Assembly: GCA_003988855.1 (NCBI GenBank)
Contig: QYAI01000096.1
Span: 1-64,000, forward strand
Length of the DNA: 64,000 nt
From: Arachnopeziza araneosa
Lineage: Eukaryota > Ascomycota > Leotiomycetes > Helotiales > Arachnopezizaceae
Reading direction: 5' to 3'
The position numbers and the translations under genes are program-made. Shown here piece by piece: positions 33,964 to 44,502 of the stretch (position 1 is the stretch's first letter; every line of letters begins with the position of its first letter). The notes under the pieces are model-generated. The model was not told the DNA's origin. It saw only the letters and a list, made by a program, of their open reading frames with translations, and searched no databases.

Positions 33964-36254
33964 TCATTCATCATCAGACCGCATGAACCTCTCAGACGAG
34001 ACATTTTTGCGAAAGAAAAATATCTTCTTGATTCGATCCCATCTACTTTTCGTACGAGACTTGACTTTGGTTGATGACTCGAATTCGTGATGAGGAGGAC
34101 ATGGATCGGTTTGTACGTTTAGCAACTCCTCATCTCTCAAAGAAGTCAAATTAAGCTGTAGAGTTTTAGACTTGTCACCCATTGTAGATATCAGGGACTA
34201 CTTACGTCTCGCGACATGGCCGAAACTGGAGAGAGTGTGTCTGTTCTCGGACTTGTCGGCATTATCGAAGCTAGCGGAGAAGTCTGTAGTGGTGTATGAT
34301 TCATTGTGGAATATCCAGAATCTGGACCGTATTTTGTGTCACTAAACAGGCTAGAGAAGCTATTGAACAGAGGATTCTCTGACGCTTTGATAGGCTCATG
34401 ATGTAATGCATCTGAATAGACACCAATCGCAACTTCCCTGTCTTCCAATTCTTCAGCAAGTTGAGAAAAAAAAACGTCTCGAGCCGAAAGATATTGTTGA
34501 ATATCATTCAAGGTTTCTTGCATAGGGACAACATGTACCCCGCCAAACATATCGGAAGCAACAACATGGCCCAATATCTCCAGTGTATCAGCATCTCTTA
34601 CTAATGCACCGCTATCTCCAGTTTGTAATACTAGTTCCGGTTATCAGGGATAGTGTTCGGAAATAGGCTAGATTAAGTGAAATTTTGACTCACCTTCTTT
34701 ATCGTCTAAGGTCAACAGATATGTTCTTGTCAACATCTGGCTGGGAGCTAGCATTATATACGCCCAGTGCGTTGCCAGAACACCAGACTTTTGACCACTA
34801 ACCCCAGTCGCGACTACAACACTCTGCTCGGAACGAAAGGCGAGTTTTGGCGGCCAATCTTGGGTAGAACGAACACCAAGAGACTCCGTCTTTAAGAAAA
34901 TGGAAGTCTCGATCCTCGTGTCAATACTTATCAGAGCCCAATCCAAATTAGGACTGTCTTGACAGGCCTTCTGGGATATCTCATGAACAGATCCCAGGTG
35001 ACACCAGGTATCTTCAGGGGTTTCTGTCAACTCTTCTCCTTTTTTACCATCGAAAGGTGAAGGGCTAGAGAGAGTATCTTGAATTTTGGCTGCATCTTCC
35101 AGAAACTCAAGATTAATCTCGAAGGTGTCTCCGAAGTCCGACAAGTCATCACCTATATCATCATCCATCACCTCAGAGTCAAGTTCTCCTGTATCTTCAT
35201 CATCTACCACTTGAGTGACAAAATGCCCAGCGGTCATACCAAATAACTCAGAGTGACCATTTTCATCAACTACCTCGATGAAACCTCCAAGGGTTGCTTT
35301 TGATAGTACGCCGCACGAACGGGCCATGATCGCTGTTCCGCAAATGCGGTTGAGCATCAATTTATCATCTTTTGGAGTGTTGATATAAACATCGACTCTA
35401 TCTGATGTTGTCTCAAGTGTCGACGACTGAATTTGGTCGAATAGTGGTTTTGGTGGTAATTCATGGACGTGAACATCAAAATACGGCGAGAAGCGATCAG
35501 GTTTAGTTGGCTGAAAGTCCCTCTTGATTTCTGGCTGCTTGAAGAAGGCTCGGACCTTCCTCGCGACTCTCCTGTCACATTGCACAAAAATCCAAGGGGA
35601 AGCGCTTTCCTCGTTCTCGCCTAAAACTTTCAACGTCATCGAGATGCCTCTGCATCGAAGCAAGCCCTTCGTCAACCTATTCAATGAATCCTCGTGAAGC
35701 TCCACCAAGTCATTGAAATGAATCTTGGTAAACTGAGAGATCGGTTTGTCATACGACTTGAGTTTAACCGTCTTTCTCGTAAAGGAAGGCAATAAACCTC
35801 TCGGTTTATGGACTGCCTCGACTTCGAAGGCCCCCTTGGAACCATCCGGTGTGTTTTGTGACGATGCATATCCCGAATCTACTCCATCCGAGGGTCGTAT
35901 GAAAGAATATTTTGCTGATGGAGTGCTCGTTCCTGGCACGACTGCTTCCGACATCGACGAGGCCGGTTCATGTTCGGCCTCGCCCAGCTCGATGGCGTTG
36001 CTGTGATCGGTCGCTAGGTGAGGTTGAGAGTGGAATCCTAATTCTCTTGCATTGAATTCCGCTGCTGAGCCATTCTCCTTGAACGGGTTTCCCGTGGCAG
36101 GTGGTCCTCCTTGTACCAACTCCGATCCAAGTTCGGGCCTAGCTGTGTCAATAGTATTGAAGTTCGAGATAGCAGGAGAAGCGATGGTGGAGGTTTTTAT
36201 ACCTTCTTGACAGAGAAATGTTACAGTAGCCATACTGCTTTCCATGTCACCCAA
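33964..36254 (-). CDS. Intracellular trypsin-like protease paralogue (725 aa)
   Basis: Three exons (36254-34694, 34630-34206, 34155-33964) join in frame. The protein shares with the 1241-aa neighbour a CRGISMTLKVLGENEESASPW block (~200-220), a VQCDRRVARKVRAFFKQ segment and the whole protease core. Its triad is His344 in MTAGHF, Asp438 in NLDWALI and Ser527 in QTGDSGALV, with an acidic insert between His and Asp. No signal peptide or membrane helix is seen. The long N-terminal region is disordered with VDSGYAS. After the protease comes a short helical part (QETLNDIQQYLSARD) and a second PDSGYST, ending in a basic tail. The large C-terminal region of the paralogue is absent. Same strand as the paralogue, 2.6 kb apart: a tandem duplicate that has since diverged. 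Its substrate is unknown. Confidence 0.82.
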
Positions 36255-36518
36255 TTTGAAATGTTTTCAGGAGATATTTCATATTGTCAAAATCAGGCTG
36301 TCAGCCTATGAATGCTTCACACCCCGCTTACACTGCCACCACCATCCAACCTCCAACATCCGACATCCAATAATAAACCAAGCTACGAATCTTTATCATG
36401 TCTCGAGCAGGTTTTCGGAATGCTCACCGAAGATCGTCTTCCACAGTCTCATTTCCCCAGCTCCGCATACCACACCATTACAACAGCAACCTTTCTCTTC
36501 CCGCACCACTGAAGAGTC

Positions 36519-37709
36519 ATGGCATATCAATTTCCATTAGCAAAGGCGAGAACCCCTCAACTCCAGAAGTTGACTCAATGCTTGTGGGGTTGGGACATTT
36601 GTTCAGACTGCCTTGCCGGACAATCATGCGGCACTGAAGATTGTCCTTGGCCTCGCTCTACCTTACTTAGCCGCTTCTTCCAATTTTACAATGATGCAAC
36701 CACTTCATACCAATGCGATATCAAGCGCGACCAACAGCCTGGTCTGAAATCGCATGATGAATTACTCCTCATAATCAAAGAGATCAAGTCCAACCCAGAG
36801 GTCAAAAGAGAAGACCTCCTGGCAAAACTGTTTCCCGAGCAGCCTGCTCGGAACGATCAGGAACTGGCTGTCAACTTGGCTGTAAGAGTACTGATGATGA
36901 TTAATTGCTCTGAATCCCGCCAATCATCGCCGATGCTAGAGTATGGTACTCATCAGACTTCGTGGCGTACCGGCGTTACCTTTTCCCAGTTCATTGCAGA
37001 TTGTTTCCCCAAGACCAATCATCCTAGCGTTGAGGACGCCAAGGAAGGGTTGAGAGCAACAAAATTGAAGAAACGAGCGGCTCTAGGCTTTCGACAGACT
37101 GACGACTTGAGGAATCATCTAAAGCTAGACAGAAAATTAGCCGTGGTTGAGATCTTTCACCACACAGCGTTCTTGAAGGAGCAGTTAAGACTTACCAAAA
37201 ATGAACCGCGAGCCTTATCCGCAACAGACTCGATAAAAATGTAAGTGCACACCTTTCAAACAAAACAATCACTCACTGCGTGTTCTTTCAGAGGTGTTCT
37301 CCCCAGAGCACTCGTGTTAGAAACTCTGGATTCTATTCAACAAATTCTCTTTCCACTAACCCACCCTAAATCAAAATCTCTCCTTCGGTCGTTGACATCC
37401 AATTCAAACTGTGATTTCGATCCCGACATCCTACGCTACGACTCGACTACCATCCGCAACTTGGACGAGAAAAACATCCCATATCATTACTTCGGCTCTC
37501 GGCTCGCTGAACTCTATGAAGAGATGGAGAATCCCACTCCCCGAGGTCTGGAGAAGTGGTTTGAGAGAAAGAGCGGCGCCAGGTATGTCATGATGGCCAC
37601 ATTTATCGGCGTCGTGATTGCAGTCTTCCTTGGGATGGCGAGTTTGGCACTTGGAGGGTACCAAGCTTGGGTAGGATACCAGCAATGGAAGCATCCAATT
37701 CGGAATTGA
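36519..37709 (+). CDS. Tail-anchored fungal protein of unknown function (379 aa)
   Basis: Two exons (36519-37240 and 37292-37709) join across a 51-bp intron in phase. The N-terminal part carries a Cys/Trp cluster (CLWGWDICSDCLAGQSCG). The conserved C-terminal half reads RALVLETLDSIQQILFPL, then FDPDILRYDS, YHYFGSRLAELYEEMENP and RGLEKWFERKSGARYVMM. It ends in one membrane helix (ATFIGVVIAVFLGMASLAL) and a short tail. This layout recurs as a lineage-specific family in filamentous ascomycetes, often near HET or NLR genes from recall. The function is unknown. It is divergent from the 725-aa protease gene; the starts are about 260 bp apart, so a shared promoter is plausible. Confidence 0.82.
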
Positions 37710-38536
37710 AGTCTCAATTCTTCCTACACAACCGGCATGGTATCCATTGTTTTATATGCCCGGCTTCATTGCACCGTTTAGGAACGCTCTCCAGACGCTA
37801 CTATACATAAGTCGACCAAATTTAGGATTGAATCCACCCCTGTTTCAACTGCCAAGGTCTTTATATAGGAGTGTTTGCAGAACCTATTTGAAGCCATCAC
37901 CGTGGTAAATTTATGCGAGTATCTATAGAAAAACCCATTGGATATTATCACAAGTAAATCTAGGAAGGCAAAGAAGGATCGACGAAACTAGAGAAGAGAC
38001 AGGGTGCGTCCTCCCTCTCAAGATCAAGGTAGTAGTTAACTCTTTCGGTCCGACCTTCATCACCAGCCACCCGGACCGAACTCAACAAAGACTTGTGAGG
38101 GTTAGGTAGTAGTCAGTGAAAGATGATCATGCGACTTGAAAGGACATTTCAAGAAACTCTCGCTCGATTCTCAGGGAAGCGGTAAGTCAACATAGCGTGC
38201 ACTATGCGGCTAAATCTCAACATCGCAGTTCACAAGCATTCCGGGTCGCCAATACCAGCGGCGGCACCCATATCCGAACCGCGTCCCATTCTGCTCAACA
38301 CCTGACTCGGCCAGAGTCCCCTCAGTCAAGGTGCAACCAGGAGTCCCTGAGTGAGGGCAATCTAAATGCATTCATGCAGAATGTGAGATGGGAGAGTTCA
38401 TATGAGCCGCCCTGAAACCCCATGGCATTTAGCCGACCTCGTGGTTGAAAATGAGAGCAGTTCCACTTGAGCTCATCATCAGACCTGCGACGATGGGTTC
38501 ATGCTGATGGACGCTGAGGATTCGTGAGAGAGAGCA
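37710..38536. other. Gene-free stretch
   Basis: About 0.8 kb between two plus-strand genes. A 72-codon frame at 38197-38415 has no supporting features. Nothing else recognised. Confidence 0.4.
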
Positions 38537-39258
38537 ATGGCCCAAGAAAAAGAGGATAGAGAGAGAGGCGCCGAATTGCTGATGGAGAAGGTCCCCGAGT
38601 TGTTCGTCGTGGATATCGTTTCAGATCTGGAGATGGGCGATTCAGGTATGCGGATCTCAAAACATGTCACGGGCGAGAAGAGAAAGCAAGACTGATGATC
38701 TGGGAAATGATAGAAGCCGTATTTGCTTTCCCTGCGCTCCTCTCCATCGTCCTCTCGCTCCTCCCGCCCAACCTCACCACCTCGCGCATGTCGGCGCCTC
38801 AGCGCTCCCACCAGATCTTCCCCTTCAACATGGCGCCGTCCCACTGCCTCCCCGTCTATCTCAGTACGCTGTTCCTCTCGGCCATCTTCTTCTACCAGCA
38901 GCACCAGCTCTTCAACCTCTTCTACCCGATCCACCCGCACTCCCCGGCCGAGAACCTCTTCTACGCCACGGCCATCCTCAACGAGATCTTCTACATCTAC
39001 TTTGCGCTGTACCCAGTCGTCTATGCGGTCGTGCTGAGGATCGAAGAGGGAGAGTGGCCGAGCAGTCTCAGAGTCTGGGGGAGCGAGAGGATGAGGAGGG
39101 GAGAGAGGGAGCGGGAGAGGGACGGCGAGAGGAGTGGCAAGAGAGATCTGGGCTTTCTCGCGGCCGTACGACAGTTGCCAGAATACACCTTCTACGGGGA
39201 ATTGGGCAAGAGAGAGAGGCTGCCTGACATGGAGGATGGGGAGCGGATCACGGAGTAG
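38537..39258 (+). CDS. Small multipass membrane protein, unknown (217 aa)
   Basis: Two exons (38537-38645 and 38714-39258) join in phase around a 68-bp intron with a GACTGAT branch point. This gives a better start than the ATG inside the intron (38695). About four hydrophobic segments are visible: FAFPALLSIVLSLLP, HCLPVYLSTLFLSAIFFY, ENLFYATAILNEIFYIYF and YPVVYAVVL. A charged Arg/Glu-rich tail follows. No CDP-alcohol transferase signature or other known motif is present. The second exon is GC-rich compared with the neighbours, as is the monooxygenase downstream. A 294-codon open frame on the opposite strand is a shadow created by this GC-rich, purine-biased sequence. Confidence 0.55.
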
Positions 39259-40350
39259 CATGAAATTTCGAGCGTGACGATTGACCCACCCAGAGCCAAC
39301 CAAACAACAGAGGCTCTTTGAAACTGCGGAGAAAAGTAGAGATGGCGGAGGAGACGGAGACATGATCCCGAAGACATGGCCTGGGAGGAAGAAGGCGACG
39401 CGATGGGCTGGCAGTCAGGGATGACAAGACGAGGCGTGACCTAATTAGGACAAGCAGCAATCTATCATGAACCCGATTGATTTCCCAACCCGCATGAAGA
39501 TCTGTGACCTTTTCTGCTCCCGCCCGCCGACCCAGGAGGTGGAATGCAGCAGATATGCTCGTGTATGTAGGTCGAGTCGACGTGGATGCGACGCGTGCTC
39601 TCGTGCACATCTGTCAGCAGAGACGGGCGAGGAAAGGAGAGGAAAGGAGAGGGCATGACAGGAAAGGAGAGGGCATGACAGGATACGAGTATGGCTCCCG
39701 TCCGGCTAAGTCTGCGCGGTGTGGGGTCGGGGAAATAGCGATCTTGGTGTAACTGTAACTGGACCCCACATTGCCTCTTCCCACGTCAACACCAACAAAC
39801 ACCACCACCACCACCACCACTACCACCACCACCGCGTCCCCATCCCTCATGCAGCACGCCGTCGGTACGCTGCACCGCTGCACGTCTGCACGTCTGTAGG
39901 TCCCTCGCTCCCGCACGTGAAGATCACGCATGTGGGTTCTGGGACGGTTTTTGTTGTTGTGGCTTCTGCCGAGAGCCGACATCAGGCAATATGGCGCCGA
40001 GGGGACTGGCAGGTAGGCAGGTCAAGGGGACTGGGAGGGGCGTATTTAACATGGAGGTGGGAGGGGCCTGCGGAGGGGTTGTGCTTGTGCTGTGAGCTCA
40101 TTGTACAGGAAGAGAGAACGAGAGAGAGAGAGAGAGAAAGAAAAAGAAAAAGAGAAAGAGAAAGAAAGAAAAAGAAGACAATTTCTGGATTATTCGGTCT
40201 GGAGTCCGATTGAGATTGAGATTGAGATTGAGATACCCGAAACTGGATTGAAAGGAGAGACTGTGAGAGAACCAGATATTGGGAGAGAGAGATTGACAGA
40301 CAGATACTGCATCTGAGAGAGGAAGAGGAGAAAGATCCAAAAAACCAGAT
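39259..40350. other. Monooxygenase upstream region with simple repeats
   Basis: About 1.1 kb with several low-complexity tracts. These are a perfect 20-bp duplication GGAAAGGAGAGGGCATGACA at 39641-39680, a CAC/ACC run at about 39800-39833, a GA/GAAA polypurine run at about 40108-40180 and TTGAGA repeats at about 40209-40233. The long purine-rich stretch just before the start codon is probably transcribed as a leader. No gene recognised. Confidence 0.6.
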
Positions 40351-41740
40351 ATGACCGAGTCAGAGACATATGGCGTCAATGGCCATCATGGCGTGAACGG
40401 CTCGAACGGGGTCAATGGCCATCACCAGAGTGAGAAGCCAAAGATCGAGCCCACAGGAGTCAAGGTCATCATTGTCGGTGCTGGTAAGCTCTTCTCTTCC
40501 GCACCCCAAGTCCATCCTAACGTCTCCAGGTTTCGGCGGTCTCACGGCAGCCATCGAATGCTTCCTCCGCGGCCACGACGTCGAGATCTACGAGTCCTTC
40601 CCGGAGCTCAAGGTGCTCGGCGACATCATCTCCTTCGGCGCCAACGGGGGCCGCATCTTCCACCGCTGGGACAACGGCCGCATCGCCGCCAAGATGCGCG
40701 CCATCAGTATCGACCTCCGGAAGTACGGCTTCAAGATCCACAAGTTCGACACGGGAGAGGTCATGGCCCATCAGATGACACCCGAGAGTGATCCTACCGC
40801 GCCCGTCTTCAACGGCCATCGCGGAGAGCTACACGAGATTGTGTTTGAGTATGCGCGGGACGAGTTGGGTATCCCGATCCACCTGAATCAGCGCGTCGAG
40901 GAGTATTTCGAGGACGAGAAGGAGGCCGGTATCGTGCTTGCGGACGGGAGGAGGATCTCGGGAGATATGGTCGTGGGTTCAGATGGTGTGCGCTCGAAAG
41001 CTCGCACGCTGGTTCTAGGCTATGAAGACAAACCCAAGAGCAGCGGCTACGCCGTCTGGCGAGCGTGGTTCACTAACAAAGACATGATCGCGGATCCAGT
41101 AACCAAACAATTCTGCGAGGACGGCGACACATTCAACGGCTGGATCGGGCAGGACGTGCACTTCCTCTTCAGCACCATCAAGAACGGCTCCGACTGCTGC
41201 TGGGTGCTGACGCACAAGGACGACCACAACATCGAAGAGTCCTGGTCCTTCCCAGGCCACCTCGACGACGTCTACAAAGTCCTCGAGGGCTGGGACCCCA
41301 TGTGCCGAGCCATCGTCTCCAAGACGCCCAGCCTCGTCGACTGGAAGCTCGTCTACCGCGACCCGCTGCCCACCTGGGTCAGTCCGCACGCACGCATCTG
41401 CCTCCTCGGCGACGCCGCTCATCCCTTCCTCCCGACGAGCGCCCAGGGCGCCACACAAGCACTCGAGGACGGCGTCACGCTTGCCGCGGTGCTGCAGCTC
41501 GCCGGCAAGGAGAACGTCCCCGCGGCGGTGCGGACGTACCAGGCGCTGCGCTACGATCGCGTCAAAGCCGTCCAGAAGACCGGCGAGACGACGAGGGATA
41601 TGTGGCACAAGGTGGACTGGGCAGAGGCCCGTAAGAATCCTAAGAGCATCGAGTTTCCCCGCGAGGATTGGATCTTCCTCCACGATGCTAAGGCGTACGC
41701 CGAGGAGAACTACGCCGAGACGGTGAAGAAGTTCTTGTAA
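40351..41740 (+). CDS. FAD-dependent monooxygenase, salicylate-hydroxylase-like (447 aa)
   Basis: Two exons (40351-40483 and 40530-41740) join inside the dinucleotide-binding motif, giving VIIVGAGFGGLTAAIE (GxGxxG, ~residues 39-55). Later come the second FAD/NADPH motif around GSDGVRSKAR and the GD motif CLLGDAAHPFLPTSAQGATQ with ALEDG. This is the class A flavoprotein monooxygenase layout. These enzymes hydroxylate aromatic or polyketide substrates with NAD(P)H and O2. The N-terminal ~35 residues are a Gly/Asn/His-rich VNGHHGVNGSNG repeat, probably disordered. Codon use is markedly GC-rich. No polyketide synthase, terpene cyclase or other backbone enzyme lies nearby, so I do not claim a biosynthetic cluster; catabolism of phenolics is equally possible. 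Confidence 0.9.
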
Positions 41741-42663
41741 TGCGGTGAATGTTTGCAGATAGTTTATATCCATGAATCGATACCGTTGAACATATCACTA
41801 GGTTGTACTGACGAGTGATGACATCCTAATTGGTTCTACTCTTCCACCTCTGACCTCCCGTTCGCGTTCTCACGGTCATGCATCAATCATCTCTGATCGA
41901 TACAACACCGGCAGACACCAAGGACGAACCTCCCTCCATGCCCATAACCGGTAAGAAAAAGCATGTCAGATCCCTTGGATCAGGTACGGAATACCTCCTC
42001 CACCATAGAGCGAGGTGAGATCTCTGCTTGTTGTTGTATTGTATTGTATTGCATTGGATCCATGCGGTAAACCAGACTTGACATGATGATGCGTGTGCTG
42101 CGTGTGCTGCGTGTGCTGCGTGTGATGGTAGTGGGGTTAGATGGAATGTCAGCTCACTCACCCGCTAACTCGCTCACTCACTCTCGGGAGGGAGGGAGTG
42201 AGGGAGGAGATTGAAACGGTGCAAGAAAAGACGAGGAGAGAGAGAGAAGAGATGGTCTATATCGACGCGTCGGTTTTTGTTTTCATTGGACAAGAATGGT
42301 CTGGTTGCCGTGCGAGTCAGAGCTACGCGGAAGATCAATATCCCTACGCCTGCCGTCTGCTTCTTGGCACGCCTGAGATGCTGTTGTGATACAGACTTGA
42401 AGTGAAAAATATGACATGAGGAAAAATGGGAGTCTCGTTCGGTTCGGGATGGAAGGTGAGGATTGAATTAAGCGAGCAAATTTCATCATCATAGTAGAAG
42501 AAGAGAACCTCGGCCTTGATTCAATCAAAGGAGAGCCTCGAGAATAAGTGCTTAACATTACGATTGAAAGTAGATATAGTGTTTCAACTTTGGAAGAGGC
42601 AGAAGCCTCACGACCTGTTCAATACTAGATATGATGAGATCATCATGTCTGCTTTTATGCAGA
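41741..42663. other. Intergenic region with short tandem repeats
   Basis: About 0.9 kb between convergent genes. TTGTA-type repeats lie at about 42031-42052 and a 9-bp unit GCGTGTGCT is repeated about 3.5 times at 42091-42124. GAGA- and GGGA-rich sequence follows. No gene recognised. Confidence 0.5.
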
Positions 42664-44502
42664 CTAATTACCCCTTGACTCAACTTCCTCAACTGTGATA
42701 CCAGCGGCCTCCTTCTCGTCGATTGGCAGGGCGGCAACGCCAATGCATTGGTACCCACGGAATTTCCTTGCTGGTAGCTTCGCCAAGAACTATTTCAAGT
42801 CAGTGTTTTTGCACCGCTCATCGGCTCCATGATACGAAACTCACCATTTCATCAATCTCCTCGAAAGTCCTATCCTTAACCTCTGGGAGATAAAACCAAA
42901 CCCACGCTGCGCCGATCAAACAACTCGGAAACCAGATATATCCATATCTGGGACCCCAATTCAGATTAGCTATGTTGATGAAGTAAGGCGCCGTGAACGT
43001 CGTCAACCAGGCACCGAAAAACCCGACAGCTGCAGCAAAGCCAAATGTATAGCTGCGAAGTCTTTGAGATGGAAATTCACCAGCACAGAGCCAAGCATAT
43101 GTTGACACGGAGCCATTATAGAACACAATGTAGAGAATTGACAACCCGACGATAGCTTGGCCAGTAGAGTGGGTGCCAGGGTGGACAGTGTAGACGATTG
43201 CGACGAGAAGTTGGGTAACACCACAACCAATCATACCCCAGAAGAGGAAGACCCGACGGCGTCCGATTTTGGTGATGATAGCGCTGTTGACGATGATTGC
43301 AACGACACCCACAGCAGTCAGGATGCACGAGTTTTCGAATGGGGAGCCGACTTTGGCCATTTCAAAGAAGTAGGTTCCATATGCTGTCATCTGGTTTTAG
43401 CACGATCTTCAGTTAAAGCGAAAGATGGACTAACAAATCATATACATAGCCCCAGATGCCGCTTGCAGTGTGACACCGCCGATGGCAAGCAGTGTTCGGC
43501 GGCGATCGATAGGGTCGCGCCAGAGATCAACAATCTGGGAATTTTTGGCAATCAGCTCTTCAGCATCGATGGCTGTTTTCATTTCTTCGTACTCGTGAGT
43601 GATGAGTTCGGGAAAGGGGCGAAGCCACTGTAATGACTTTAAGGCCTGTTCGCTTCTCCCCATCTGAAGAAGCCACTAGAGATATTTAGCTTTGACGGAT
43701 GATTGGGCATGAGAAAACCTACTCTGGGAGACTCTGGAACAAAGAATAATCCGAAAGCCAAAAGACCAGGAATGATATAGACCATACCCAGAGGAAGAAT
43801 ATAAGATTCCTTGCCTCCGATCTTGTTTGTGAAGTTGTCGATGATAGTACCAACGAGAGATCCTTGGTAGAAATTTAGTAGATAATCTAGAAGAGCCTTG
43901 CTGACATACCAAGTGACGTGAAGAAATTAAAGCATCCGATCATCATGCCACGATATTTAGGTGGAGCACATTCCTGTAGTCCTATCAATACGGATCATTC
44001 CAAAAGGAAATGCTTCACAGACCTGGATATACAATTGAGAGAACGTCATGAACATGCCATTGGCAAATCCGATGAGCAGTCTTGCTGCATAGAGGCCACC
44101 AATGTTGGTGACGGTCATCATGATAACATTGGCGACGATACAGCCAAAGCAGGCAGCCCAGATAGACACTTTCCGTCCACAAACTTGGGCAATAGGGCCA
44201 ACCAGTGCCGAGGTGACAAAGGCACCTAGAATCATCAGCGAGCTGATGAGTTGTTGGCGCTCAGCCGATATGTTCCAGCCGATAGGCGAAGCAGGATCTT
44301 TGTTTCCGAAGACCTTCAAGATGTTAATTTCAGTCATTTTGCTTCGGCGAGATCTACTTGCCTCAAGAAATCCACGCATCGCTTGGAGATTACCAATGAC
44401 ACCAAAATCAAGGCCATATTGAAATGGGCACATGGAAAAGAGAACGCATGCTGAAAGGGCCTTCCAGTGAGCCCTGATGGTATCTTCGCGTACTGTCGCC
44501 AT
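42664..44502 (-). CDS. MFS sugar (hexose/alpha-glucoside-type) transporter (513 aa)
   Basis: Seven exons join in frame: 44502-44362, 44313-44023, 43973-43910, 43862-43723, 43675-43435, 43383-42845 and 42789-42664. The product is a 12-helix sugar porter of the plasma membrane. Signatures are GLDFGVIGNLQAM in helix 1, CGRKVSIW after helix 2, PESPRWLLQMGR before the central loop, KIGRRRVFLFWG between helices 8 and 9, and PEVKDRTFEEIDEM at the end of helix 12. Intron 1 (44361-44314) would begin GC rather than GT. Its removal restores the family-typical join MRGFLE-VFGNKDP, whereas retention inserts 16 basic residues without a stop. The substrate cannot be fixed from sequence; the family includes maltose, hexose and quinate carriers. 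Confidence 0.9.

Noticed and set aside
38479..39363. 294-codon minus-strand frame, longer than the plus-strand gene
   Set aside because: Its translation is Arg/Glu/Val-rich without structure, while the plus strand gives regular membrane helices and a clean intron. Treated as a GC-rich shadow.
41015..41773. 252-codon minus-strand frame opposite the FAD monooxygenase
   Set aside because: Antisense shadow of a GC-rich exon with unmistakable flavoprotein motifs.
38537..44502. Possible secondary-metabolite cluster (monooxygenase plus MFS transporter)
   Set aside because: No backbone enzyme or cluster regulator is present, and the MFS protein is a sugar porter, not a drug-efflux type.
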